This document shows, one piece after another, positions 1 to 7,417 of a stretch of DNA of 64,000 nt; within the stretch, counting starts at the first letter, position 1; every line of letters starts with the position of its first letter. Both the position numbers and the translations under genes were made by a program. The stretch comes from Mucilaginibacter sp. PAMC 26640 (lineage in GTDB: Bacteria > Bacteroidota > Bacteroidia > Sphingobacteriales > Sphingobacteriaceae), in NCBI GenBank assembly GCA_001596135.1, contig CP014773.1:1054001-1118000 (forward strand), given 5' to 3'. The notes below the pieces were generated by a model. That model was not told where the DNA came from. It ran no database searches and saw only the letters and a list, made by a program, of their open reading frames with translations.

Positions 1-62
1 ACTTGGACACCAACATTGGTAAGCTATCCCGAGAACCGCATACTACTAACAAACGATTTTAA
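1..62 (+). CDS. possible 3' end of a gene entering from the left
   Basis: The first bases can be read as the tail of a plus-strand gene. The frame beginning at base 3 gives about 19 residues and a TAA at 60–62, directly before the perfect hairpin at 64–101, which is where a terminator would be expected. The frame beginning at base 1 also stays open, to a TGA at 106–108, but it runs through the hairpin. No family can be recognised from so few residues, and this may simply be intergenic sequence. Confidence 0.2.
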   Translation, partial: LDTNIGKLSREPHTTNKRF

Positions 63-63
63 T

Positions 64-133
64 AAATCGACCCGTAAGCTTGGAAGCTTACGGGTCGATT
101 TCTGCTGATGGACAGCTTCACCCGGGGGTGAAG
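64..133. terminator. two adjacent hairpins, probable terminator region
   Basis: Bases 64–81 and 84–101 form a perfect 18-bp inverted repeat separated only by GG. A second, 8-bp inverted repeat lies at 116–123/126–133. They sit between the possible plus-strand gene end at 62 and the 3' end of the minus-strand Kelch gene at 157. Neither hairpin has a strong T-run, so a factor-independent terminator is plausible but not textbook; a bidirectional terminator or a small palindromic repeat are alternatives. Confidence 0.4.
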
Positions 134-156
134 TGCCTGGATGCTTAAATTTTAAC

Positions 157-1749
157 TTATTTAATAACCAGTACCGGCTTGTTGCCGGCATTTTCCTTAC
201 TGTTAAACTGTACGGTGATATTTTTATTTGCAGCGTCTTTGATAACAAAGCTCGCATTTTTATCTCCGGCAAGCTGCGCTTTTACAAAGGCGGTAACATC
301 AAAATCAATCCGTTTTGCCTGGCCGTCCACTACGGCAACGCTTAACGCGCCGGGTAAGGGCTGCGGTGCGTTGGTAAATGACAGGGTGTTCTCCAACCAG
401 TTATCATCGTCGACACCGAAACTGGATAAAGTAAGGCTGTTGGTATTATCGGTGTTTTTGCCATAAATACTCAGCGTAGCTGAATTAACCACGCTGATAT
501 CAGCCAGTGAAAATTTTAAATAGGCAGACCGCAGGTAGTTATTCGAGGTAGCGCCTTTGATGTACAGGGAGGTATCGCTTCCGTAATTAGCTGCGCCGAA
601 ACTGCCGTTTCGCACAAACGCATCTGCCGAAGGAAATATTTCGGTAGCAACGGTATTGGTAACCGGAATACCTTTATAGTTGATAGCAGAAAAGTTGCCC
701 CCGGTATAGTAAATATTGCCGTTAAATATGGCTGCTACTCCTGCAGATTTTGCTGCACGCATCGGCGACAATACCGACCATACATTGGTTGCCGGGCTAT
801 ACGCAAAAACTTGCTTTCCCGGTGTGTTGTGTGCGGTTTGGCCGCCAAGTACAATGATACGGTTGCCGTACACCACCACTGAAGATAAGATATGATCGAT
901 AGCGACTGGCATATCGGCTAGCTTTGTCCAGGTGTTTGTTTGTTCGTCGTAAACCTGGAGCGTTTTCTGTGGTACCGAATCTTCATTTTGATTATGGGAG
1001 CCACCCATAATATAGATTTTGCCGTTAAAAATAGCCGCTCCCGGGTGGTTTACCGCATTGATCAGCGGTGCCAGCGTTTGCCATCCGGCACTTAAATTAT
1101 TCAGATCTAACACCAAATGAATATTGGTATCTAAACGGGACATGTTGGCCCCGCCGATATAATGCAGCTTGCCATTTAAAAAACGCAGCTGCCCGGCAGC
1201 AAGGCCCTGTGGCAGGTCGGGCATTTTGCTGTAATCATTTTGGGCAACGTTGTATTTCCAAACCTGTTTGGTACCAAATATTTGGCCGGTACCTGCGGCG
1301 TTGGATGTATATCCCCCCGCCAGGTAAATATCTACCCCATCGGTTGTAACCGCAACGTGCGTGCCACCGCCAAAGTTAGACCCGGAAGGTTCATGCGGCA
1401 TGCTCTTGATAGCCGCCCATGCGTCGGTAACCGGGTTATAAACATAGGCGCGTTTAGTTGGCGTCCACTGTGGCCGTTTGTTGACATCGAACCCACCAAA
1501 TATATAGAGCTTGCCTTGCACCACCTCGCCCTGAAGCTCATGTGTAGCTATAGGTTGTGCTTTTGCCGTCCCCCAGGTAATTGTCGAGAAATCATCATTT
1601 GCAGTTTCGAGCGAGTTCACTTTGGTAACGCTCATCAGCTTTACATTTGCCGGCGCATCTGGCGCATCGGCTTTTTTACAACATGGCAGGCAGGCTATAG
1701 TGGCCAGCATAGCCATTTGAACAGATAATTTGAGTACGTTTCTAGTCAT
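157..1749 (-). CDS. Kelch-repeat lipoprotein with C-terminal DNRLRE-type domain
   Basis: 530 residues. The N-terminus is a lipoprotein signal with a lipobox around LPCC (residues 21–24), so the protein is likely anchored in the outer membrane or periplasmic face. Residues about 65–375 contain Kelch-type blades (recurring GKLYIFGG, GKIYIMGG, GNIYYTGG), predicting a beta-propeller. The last ~150 residues, from about SADAFVRNG, with YLRSAYLKF and a terminal VLVIK strand, resemble the DNRLRE/CBM96-type jelly roll found on secreted carbohydrate-active or adhesive proteins. No catalytic residues can be assigned. Binding of a polysaccharide or surface ligand is inferred from the domain pair only. 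Confidence 0.8.
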   Translation of the reverse strand: MTRNVLKLSVQMAMLATIACLPCCKKADAPDAPANVKLMSVTKVNSLETANDDFSTITWGTAKAQPIATHELQGEVVQGKLYIFGGFDVNKRPQWTPTKRAYVYNPVTDAWAAIKSMPHEPSGSNFGGGTHVAVTTDGVDIYLAGGYTSNAAGTGQIFGTKQVWKYNVAQNDYSKMPDLPQGLAAGQLRFLNGKLHYIGGANMSRLDTNIHLVLDLNNLSAGWQTLAPLINAVNHPGAAIFNGKIYIMGGSHNQNEDSVPQKTLQVYDEQTNTWTKLADMPVAIDHILSSVVVYGNRIIVLGGQTAHNTPGKQVFAYSPATNVWSVLSPMRAAKSAGVAAIFNGNIYYTGGNFSAINYKGIPVTNTVATEIFPSADAFVRNGSFGAANYGSDTSLYIKGATSNNYLRSAYLKFSLADISVVNSATLSIYGKNTDNTNSLTLSSFGVDDDNWLENTLSFTNAPQPLPGALSVAVVDGQAKRIDFDVTAFVKAQLAGDKNASFVIKDAANKNITVQFNSKENAGNKPVLVIK

Positions 1750-2199
1750 ATCGCAAAAAGTAAAATTTTAGTTGCAGGGTAAAAATAAGGAGAAATTGCA
1801 GGGAGCTGGCAGCACAACGGTGATTGGCCTGAATATGTGAATAGTTGCGCAAATTTGCCAGCTTAGCTGCTCAATTCATTGTACTGAGGGGCAGTACATC
1901 AGGCGTTTATGGGCAAAATACACCCCGAGTGCTATAAAAAAGCAAGGCCCTGGTACTGATACCCGGGCCTTAACTTAACAAAACTGAACTGCAACTAACT
2001 CTTAAACTACCTTTTATACGAAAGATAAAAATATTTAGTTACAGTTAATTTTATTTGCCTTACTCCTTTTTCGAATGCTGCATTAATTTTATCTTTTCCT
2101 GGAGGCTGCAGGTCCGGGATACTGTTCAGATAGCAGCTATAATCGTTATTCAAACCGCTATAAATTAGTCCGGTAACTTAATGACAAGCATCATGGGTG
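1750..2199. other. 450-bp intergenic region with one terminator, otherwise nothing recognised
   Basis: The region separates the 5' end of the Kelch lipoprotein gene from the 3' end of the processing-protease gene. Apart from the minus-strand hairpin at 1935–1971 I see no ORF with coding character, no tRNA and no clear promoter. It is AT-rich around 2010–2100. Confidence 0.6.
1935..1971 (-). terminator. rho-independent terminator, minus strand
   Basis: A GC-rich stem (1944–1953 with 1962–1971, one mismatch) is followed on the minus strand by a run of six T (from the A-run at 1936–1941). It lies about 230 bp beyond the stop of the protease gene at 2200, so either that mRNA has a long 3' UTR or a short separate minus-strand transcript ends here. 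Confidence 0.65.
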
Positions 2200-3933
2200 T
2201 TAATCTTCCTGATCTTTGTCTTCTTTTTTACCAGCCATGGCCAATACAGGTTTGCCAATGACTTTGAAGCTACCTTCGCCTTTGAGGATGGAAGCCAGCT
2301 GGGTTTTATCCTGCATGGTTTTTACAGCCTGCGCCAGTTCTTTATCGTACTTAAAGTTGGTTTCGTACCGACCCTTTTCGTAATAGTATCGGGAGGCGAT
2401 CTCGTTTTCGAGCACCTGTTTTATTTCGTCTTTATGGATCTGGAGGTCATTCTTCTTGCTGGCCGCCATTTTAGCTTTTAGCACATCATACTCTGCCTGG
2501 ATCTCGGGGAATTGCTTTTCTTTGGTGGCTTCAGTTTTCAGCTGGGTCAGGATCTTTTCCGACGCGGTACTGTACGTGTAATTTTTATTCGACAGGTATT
2601 TGGTAAAGTCGGCATACTCGGCATCTTTTAAGGCAAAGGCATGCGGGTCGCCAATTTGCGGGTGCGCATTACGGTACTGGGTAGCATAATCAAAAATGAG
2701 CAGCTTGCCTACCAGCGCGGTGGTGATATTGGCAAAACGTTCCTGCTTTACCAAAATATCCGGGTAAACGCCGCTGCCATCATAAACCGAGCGGCCGTTT
2801 TTGGTTTTGTACTCGTGCAGCAGCGAATCTGCAAATTTGATCACGCTGCCATCGTCTTTACGATGGGCGTAATCCAGTTCCTGCACGCAGCGGCCCGAGG
2901 GCACAAAGTATTTGGCAATGGTAATTTTTACGAGGCTGTTATAGGGCAGCGGGAAAGTTTGCTGCACCAGGCCCTTACCGTAACTGCGCTGACCAATGAT
3001 AATGGCCCTGTCGAGATCTTGCAAAGCTCCTGCAACAATTTCCGACGCGGAAGCCGAGCGACTATTCACCAGCACTACCAGCGGCAGGTTGGGCTCCATA
3101 GGCGTAGCCACGGTGTTGTACGTAAAATTCTTTTCTTTGATCTTACCCTTTTGCGATACGATGGTGACATCCTTGGGCACAAAAAGGTTTACTATTTTAA
3201 CGGCTTCCTGCAAAATGCCGCCGCCGTTGGAGCGCAGATCCAGGATGATCCCGTTGGGATTGTTCTTTTTAATGGCTACCAGGGCGCTGGTTACCTCGTC
3301 GGCAGAGTTCTCCAGGAATTTATTGAGCTTGATATAGCCCATGTTGCCATCCACCATGCCCGAGTAAACCACATTGGGCTGCTTGATCTCATCGCGCATC
3401 AGGTTTTTTTCAACCGGCGCTTCGTTATCGCGCTTTAACTGGAGCTTGATGGTTGCGCCTTTACTGCCCTTAAGCAATTGGCTCACCTGGTCGTTATTTT
3501 TGCCGCCCAGGTCGATGTCGTTGATCTTCACCAATTGGTCGCCAGGGCGGATATCTGCCTTTTGAGCGGGGAAGCCGGTGTATATATCAGAGATAAAGAC
3601 CTTTTTATCGCGCACAAAAATGCTGGCGCCGATGCCCCCGTACTGGGTGCTTACATAATGCAGCTTGTACTCTTCAATTTCAGATTCGGGCACAAACTCG
3701 GTGTAGGGGTCCAGCCCATCCAGCATGGCATCCACACCGGTCTTTACCAGTTTTGCGGAGTTGATATCATCCACATAGTTGATGTTGACCTCTTTATATA
3801 CCGAGACAAAAACATCCAGGTTTTTACTGATCTGGAAAAGATCGTCGGTAAAGCCAAATGTTACTACGGCCAATGCAAATGCGCCTGCAATAATTGCCGG
3901 TTTTTTGTAACTATTCTTAGTGCCTTTTTCCAT
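2200..3933 (-). CDS. S41 family C-terminal processing peptidase
   Basis: 577 residues, typical length for a Bacteroidota tail-specific (CtpA/Prc-like) protease. A single N-terminal membrane segment (about residues 12–28) anchors it with the catalytic part in the periplasm. A PDZ domain follows (about 95–168: QYGGIGASIF, GDQLVKIND), then the S41 core. The Ser/Lys dyad is visible: S295 in SRSASASEIVAG and K320 in RSYGKGLVQQ, 25 residues apart as in E. coli Prc. The C-terminal ~200 residues are charged and helical. It should cleave C-terminal tails of envelope proteins; the substrate is unknown. It is the first of a minus-strand run and ends far upstream of the terminator at 1935–1971. Confidence 0.95.
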   Translation of the reverse strand: MEKGTKNSYKKPAIIAGAFALAVVTFGFTDDLFQISKNLDVFVSVYKEVNINYVDDINSAKLVKTGVDAMLDGLDPYTEFVPESEIEEYKLHYVSTQYGGIGASIFVRDKKVFISDIYTGFPAQKADIRPGDQLVKINDIDLGGKNNDQVSQLLKGSKGATIKLQLKRDNEAPVEKNLMRDEIKQPNVVYSGMVDGNMGYIKLNKFLENSADEVTSALVAIKKNNPNGIILDLRSNGGGILQEAVKIVNLFVPKDVTIVSQKGKIKEKNFTYNTVATPMEPNLPLVVLVNSRSASASEIVAGALQDLDRAIIIGQRSYGKGLVQQTFPLPYNSLVKITIAKYFVPSGRCVQELDYAHRKDDGSVIKFADSLLHEYKTKNGRSVYDGSGVYPDILVKQERFANITTALVGKLLIFDYATQYRNAHPQIGDPHAFALKDAEYADFTKYLSNKNYTYSTASEKILTQLKTEATKEKQFPEIQAEYDVLKAKMAASKKNDLQIHKDEIKQVLENEIASRYYYEKGRYETNFKYDKELAQAVKTMQDKTQLASILKGEGSFKVIGKPVLAMAGKKEDKDQED

Positions 3934-3971
3934 GATCGTTCTAAATGCCTTTGTGCCTCACCTAAATCCTA

Positions 3972-4026
3972 TCCAAAGGAGAGAACGTTAATCGTCCCGG
4001 TTAATTTTCAGCCCTTCTCCTTTGGA
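3972..4026. repeat. 11-bp inverted repeat between two minus-strand genes
   Basis: TCCAAAGGAGA at 3972–3982 is repeated inverted and perfect at 4016–4026, with a 33-bp spacer. It lies between the 5' end of the protease gene and the 3' end of the CsbD-like gene. It resembles the small interspersed palindromes common in this group rather than a classic terminator, since no T-run follows on either strand. Confidence 0.5.
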
Positions 4027-4052
4027 CAAGGCTCCTTTGTAATTAACTGATT

Positions 4053-4268
4053 TTAAAGGCGGTTATTATCGATGTTCGCCAAAGCTTTTTTGAGGGTGAA
4101 CACTATATAGTTCCGGTCGCGGTTTACCAGTTCCATCATACGGGTAATCAGGCTGTCCTCCTGCCCTTCGGTATATTGTAACTGCTCGTCGGTAAGGCTG
4201 TTATACTTGCGCTGAACCTTTATCTTAATGCGTTCCCACTCTTTATTGCTGATGCTGATCTCTGCCAT
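4053..4268 (-). CDS. small CsbD-like protein
   Basis: 71 residues when begun at the internal Met (MAEISISNKEWERI). The longer 86-residue reading adds an unconvincing Cys/Phe-rich leader, so I chose the later start. The pattern Trp–IKxKVQRKYNSLTDEQLQY–EGQED resembles the CsbD general-stress family (W…iKgkvkqkwg.LTdddl…eGk.d), small soluble helical proteins of unclear function. The match is by eye and covers the family core. The distance to the next minus-strand gene is 119 bp, so co-transcription with the protease is possible. Confidence 0.65.
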   Translation of the reverse strand: MAEISISNKEWERIKIKVQRKYNSLTDEQLQYTEGQEDSLITRMMELVNRDRNYIVFTLKKALANIDNNRL

Positions 4269-4390
4269 AAAACAATTTATTTTAGCAAAAATATAAAAAA
4301 TACAGTGGGGCATGCGTTAATTATGCAGCTTACGGTTAAACTTTTAGCATTAAGCGGCATCAAACCGATTATTAACTAAACTACAAATCC

Positions 4391-4972
4391 ATGAAAAAGT
4401 GTTTATTGAGCATAGCTATTATGATCGTGGCGGCAGTAAGCGCCAAAGCGCAGTTCTCGTTAGGAGCAAAAGCGGGCGTAAATTTTTCTAAAGTAAATAC
4501 CGACAACCTGAAAGAATCGAGTATTGCAGGCTACCAGGTAGGTGCCTGGGCACGCATAGGCACCGGTTTTTACCTGCAGCCAGAAGTTTACCTCAGCAGC
4601 AGCGGCGGTAAGTTTGAAAGCAGCAGCAATGGCACCGACTACAACGGCAAAGTACGGTTCACCAATTTGAACGTGCCTTTATTATTGGGCAAATCGTTTG
4701 GTGGCGATAACTTGAACATACACTTTAATGCCGGGCCTATTTATACGTATATACTGGATAAGAATACCAGCTTCTCCAACAATCTCAGCACCGCCTATAA
4801 AGATTTCGGCGATTACCGCAACAGCACGCTGGGCTACCAGGTAGGCGGCGGTTTAGACCTGGGGCATATTACCGCTGATCTGCGGTATGAAGGCGGCCTC
4901 ACCAAAGTGAACCAAAACTACGGTCAGCGCCAAAACCTATGGGCACTTACGCTTGGCTTTAAGTTTTTTTAA
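4391..4972 (+). CDS. outer-membrane beta-barrel (porin family/PorT-like) protein
   Basis: 193 residues. A signal peptide (MKKCLLSIAIMIVAAVSAKA) is followed by the beta-barrel signature GAKAGVNFSKV, alternating hydrophobic strands, and a C-terminal aromatic strand ending in GFKFF, the usual recognition signal for outer-membrane assembly. Length and pattern fit the small outer-membrane beta-barrel family (PF13568-like) abundant in Bacteroidota. The exact ligand is unknown. It is a single-gene unit with its own terminator at 4997–5026. Confidence 0.85.
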   Translation: MKKCLLSIAIMIVAAVSAKAQFSLGAKAGVNFSKVNTDNLKESSIAGYQVGAWARIGTGFYLQPEVYLSSSGGKFESSSNGTDYNGKVRFTNLNVPLLLGKSFGGDNLNIHFNAGPIYTYILDKNTSFSNNLSTAYKDFGDYRNSTLGYQVGGGLDLGHITADLRYEGGLTKVNQNYGQRQNLWALTLGFKFF

Positions 4973-4996
4973 GGGGAAATAGTTATTGTATTTGAA

Positions 4997-5026
4997 AAGC
5001 TTCGGTTGATGCCGGGGCTTTTTTTG
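4997..5026 (+). terminator. rho-independent terminator of the beta-barrel gene
   Basis: A 9-bp stem (4997–5005 with 5012–5020, two G·U pairs) with a 6-nt loop is followed by seven T. It starts 25 bp after the stop codon at 4972. Confidence 0.75.
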
Positions 5027-5089
5027 TGGATTTTACATTAGATTGAAGATGGGTATGTTCTTAAATTGCGCCTTAAGGCACTAAGAAGT

Positions 5090-5136
5090 AAAAAATCTTT
5101 AAAACAGCAAAGCCCCCTGATGGGCAGGGGGCCTTT
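5090..5136 (-). terminator. rho-independent terminator ending the tRNA-like transcript
   Basis: On the minus strand a very GC-rich hairpin (AGCCCCCTG at 5111–5119 against CAGGGGGCCT at 5125–5134, with one bulge) is followed by a T-rich stretch (TTTT at 5101–5104 and T6 near 5091–5096). It lies downstream of the two tRNA-like domains and faces the terminator of the converging beta-barrel gene, so it most simply ends the minus-strand RNA that starts near 5467. Confidence 0.7.
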
Positions 5137-5170
5137 ACTAACCAATTATAAACCTAAATTATGAGAAGAG

Positions 5171-5286
5171 CTGTAGGAGAAGGGGTCGAACCTCCACAGA
5201 GTGGTTATTCTTATTGCTAAGAGTTTCCCATATTCTCCGCCACCGCGACAAGGAGGTGTGTCTGCCAAAAATTTCACCATCCTACA
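5171..5286 (-). ncRNA. tRNA-like RNA, copy 1 (class II cloverleaf, GTC loop, long variable arm)
   Basis: Read on the minus strand, 5286–5172 folds as a tRNA: acceptor TGTAGGA/TCCTACA (7 bp), TG, D arm GTG…GGCAGA…CAC, one A, a 17-nt anticodon arm CCTCC-TTGTCGC-GGTGG with a central T·T mismatch, a variable arm of about 45 nt, then T arm GGAGG-TTCGACC-CCTTC. GTC occupies the anticodon position (5249–5247), with G at position 37. The base after the acceptor (5171) is G, like a Ser or Asp discriminator. No CCA is encoded. The D arm resembles tRNA-Leu/Ser. At 115 nt it is much longer than normal class II tRNAs (about 85–90). It is a tRNA-like gene of unknown role; normal decoding is doubtful because of the stem mismatch. 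Confidence 0.75.
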
Positions 5287-5316
5287 GGATAAAAACTAAA
5301 CCTTGCGTTTAGCGTG

Positions 5317-5428
5317 CTGTTGGGGAAGGGATCGAACCTTCACAGAGTGGTTAGCCCGCGTCGGGTTTCCCATATTCTCCGCCACCGGGACAAGGAGGTG
5401 TGTCTGCCAAAAATTTCACCACCCAACA
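5317..5428 (-). ncRNA. tRNA-like RNA, copy 2 (class II cloverleaf, GTC loop, long variable arm)
   Basis: 5428–5318 on the minus strand (111 nt) repeats the architecture of copy 1, which follows 31 bp downstream in the same transcript. The acceptor is TGTTGGG/CCCAACA, the T arm GAAGG-TTCGATC-CCTTC and the anticodon loop TTGTCCC (GTC at 5391–5389, but C at position 37, where decoding tRNAs have a purine). The variable arm has three nested stems: CGGAG/CTCTG, TGG/CCA and an apical CCCG/CGGG. The apical stem is TCTTA/TAAGA in copy 1, and acceptor and T stems also differ in a paired way. These compensatory changes show that the fold is selected. The D-loop, anticodon arm and the base of the variable arm are nearly invariant. 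Confidence 0.75.
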
Positions 5429-5473
5429 ATGTTTTTCTTTAAAGAACAACCAGCAATTGTCATTTGCTTTCTA

Positions 5474-5505
5474 CAAATCTAAAGGACTTTGCTATTCCTT
5501 GCAAA
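5474..5505 (-). promoter_or_regulatory. promoter of the tRNA-like transcript
   Basis: On the minus strand TTTG (5505–5502), a 20-nt spacer and TAGATTTG (5481–5474) match the Bacteroidota primary sigma promoter TTTG-N19/20-TAnnTTTG. The predicted start near 5467 gives a leader of about 40 nt before copy 2. The same promoter form precedes the canonical tRNA-Asp at 58637. Confidence 0.7.
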
Positions 5506-5578
5506 TATTTCAACAAAATATTTTTATTTTTACTTTAATTTTAATTAAACTTGTATTTGAATAAAGATATCTAAATAT

Positions 5579-6055
5579 ATGCCTCACAGGAAACCCCAAA
5601 ATTTAGAAATTGACAATCTTGACATCCAGATTCTGTCGATTTTGATGAAAAATGCAACAACTCCTTACACGGAGATCGCAAAAGAGTTGATCGTTTCCGG
5701 CGGAACTATCCACGTAAGGATGAAAAAGCTGGAAGAGCTGGGTGTAATTAAGGGTGCAAGCCTGGAAGTTAACCCGCAAAAGCTTGGTTATGACGTTACT
5801 GCCTTTTTGGGGATCTTCCTGGAAAAGGGATCACAATATAATGAAGCGGTTAAACAGCTGAAGATGGTGCCCGAAATTGTTGAGTTGCATTATACCACCG
5901 GCAGCTGGAGCATCTTCGCTAAAATTGTTTGCCACGATACCAATCACCTGCGCGAAGTGTTAAACGAGCAGATCCAGAGCGTAAAGGGGATTCAGCGCAC
6001 CGAAACGTTCATATCCCTGGAAGAAAGCATCAAAAGGCAGATCACTTTGGAATAA
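5579..6055 (+). CDS. Lrp/AsnC family transcriptional regulator
   Basis: 158 residues, the normal length for the family. N-terminal winged helix-turn-helix at about residues 10–60 (DNLDIQILSILMKNA…YTEIAKEL…GTIHVRMKKLEELGVIKGASLEVN), then the C-terminal RAM/AsnC ligand-binding domain (about 68–150, GYDVTAFLGIF…HYTTGSWSIFAKIVC). Such proteins form octamers and sense amino acids. It is divergent from the tRNA-like transcript with about 110 bp between predicted starts, so it could act on that promoter. A TGTATTTG box at 5552–5559 may be its own -7 element. Terminator at 6110–6151. Confidence 0.93.
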   Translation: MPHRKPQNLEIDNLDIQILSILMKNATTPYTEIAKELIVSGGTIHVRMKKLEELGVIKGASLEVNPQKLGYDVTAFLGIFLEKGSQYNEAVKQLKMVPEIVELHYTTGSWSIFAKIVCHDTNHLREVLNEQIQSVKGIQRTETFISLEESIKRQITLE

Positions 6056-6109
6056 CGCTTACCTATAGTTGTCCTGTGGACCGGCAACCGCATAAAGCCA
6101 TTTAAAAAC

Positions 6110-6151
6110 ATCGGGTAGCAAGGTGAAAAGCCCTGTTACCCGATATTTTTT
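6110..6151 (+). terminator. terminator between convergent lrp-like and rlmI-like genes
   Basis: ATCGGGTA (6110–6117) pairs with TACCCGAT (6137–6144) and is followed by ATTTTTT. An A-run at 6104–6108 on the other side gives a T-run on the minus strand, so the hairpin may terminate both converging genes. Confidence 0.75.
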
Positions 6152-6160
6152 GCCGGACTT

Positions 6161-7348
6161 TTACCAAACCCTGCATAATAAGCCTTTTAAATATTCTCCT
6201 TCGGGGAACGATGCCCGCACCGGGTGATCCTCTGGCTGGTGAAACTGATGAATAAACTGCACCTGTTTACCGGCATCAAGCGCGGCCCAGGCTAATACCT
6301 GTTTAAAGGTTTCCATATCCATTGCGCCCGAGCAGGAGAACGTGGCCAATAAGCCGCCACTATTCAACAGCTGCATACCCAGTCTGTTCAAATCTTTATA
6401 GGCACGGGAGGCTCGATCAAGCGCTGACCTTGATGGTGCGTACTTTGGCGGATCCAGCACGATGATATCAAATTTCTCCCCCTCATCTCTAAACTTACGC
6501 AATTGTACGTTTACGTCGGATTTGATTGCGTTGTGTACCGTTCCCTCAAAACCATTTAACCGGATATTCTCAGCCAGCGTTTCAATGGCTAGTGCCGAGC
6601 TGTCAACACTGGTTACGGATGCTGCACCTGCCAGAAAACTATTGAGTGTAAAACCACCGGTATAGCTAAAGCAATCCAGTACTTTTTTGCCTTTGGCGTA
6701 GGTTGCCAGCACTTTCCGGTTATCCCGCTGATCGCAGTAAAATCCGGATTTTTGGCCCTCGGCGATGTTGATTCCGTAGGCAATGCCATTTTCTTTTACC
6801 ATCACCAATTCGGGTGGCTGGCTACCGGCTAATAAAACGTTGGTGGTTTCTAAACCTTCATGGGCGCGGGAGGTAGCATCGCTTTTGTCAAATATGCTTA
6901 TTGGTTGAAGCAAATTGTTGAGCTCATCGATAATCACCGGCAGCGCATTCTGGATGCCGGAGGTAAGCACCTGCACCGCTAAATGACCGGCGTATTTGTC
7001 TACGATCAACCCGGGCAGGTAGTCCGACTCGCTGAAGATCAACCGGCAGGTATCGGTACTGCCATCGGCCAGAATATGTGCGCGACCGGCAACTGCCGTC
7101 TGCACTTTTTGCCGAAACCAGGCTTCGTCAACTGCAAAGCTTTCGTCCCACTCCAGCAATCGCACTGCAACACGCGATTGATCGTTATAAAAGCCGTAAG
7201 CCAGGAAAGCATCCTGGCTGTTTAGCAATCGAATTACCGCTCCGTTTGCCGGTTTGCCTTTTAATTTATCAATCGCACCGGAAAACACCCAAGGGTGCCT
7301 GTGCAGCACTGCCTTCTCTTTTCCCTTCTTTAATACCACGTCAATCAT
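6161..7348 (-). CDS. rlmI: class I rRNA large-subunit methyltransferase (RlmI-like)
   Basis: 395 residues, the family's usual length. An N-terminal PUA-like domain (about 1–80: VLKKGKEKAVLHRHPWVFSGAI) is followed by a Rossmann methyltransferase with the SAM loop VLDCFSYTGGFTLNSF, the acidic VTSVDSSALA, and the catalytic-type motif IIVLDPPKYAPSR. The family methylates a 23S rRNA cytosine (m5C1962 in E. coli). A TAACTTTG box at 7360–7353 lies only four bases upstream of the ATG, so the mRNA may be nearly leaderless if that is the promoter. It is convergent with the Lrp-like gene. Confidence 0.9.
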   Translation of the reverse strand: MIDVVLKKGKEKAVLHRHPWVFSGAIDKLKGKPANGAVIRLLNSQDAFLAYGFYNDQSRVAVRLLEWDESFAVDEAWFRQKVQTAVAGRAHILADGSTDTCRLIFSESDYLPGLIVDKYAGHLAVQVLTSGIQNALPVIIDELNNLLQPISIFDKSDATSRAHEGLETTNVLLAGSQPPELVMVKENGIAYGINIAEGQKSGFYCDQRDNRKVLATYAKGKKVLDCFSYTGGFTLNSFLAGAASVTSVDSSALAIETLAENIRLNGFEGTVHNAIKSDVNVQLRKFRDEGEKFDIIVLDPPKYAPSRSALDRASRAYKDLNRLGMQLLNSGGLLATFSCSGAMDMETFKQVLAWAALDAGKQVQFIHQFHQPEDHPVRASFPEGEYLKGLLCRVW

Positions 7349-7417
7349 GGTGCAAAGTTAATAAACATAGCATTGTTGCGCCATGTTTATTAAAAGGGCC
7401 CCAAAGGCCATGATAAC

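Noticed and set aside
2641-3438. 265-codon open frame on the plus strand
   Set aside because: It lies antisense to the well-supported S41 protease gene, shows no domain and has shadow-type composition.
5171-5428. Ordinary tRNA-Leu or tRNA-Ser genes
   Set aside because: The anticodon position reads GTC, the variable arm is 41–45 nt, the anticodon stem has a mismatch and one copy has C37; these do not fit either class.
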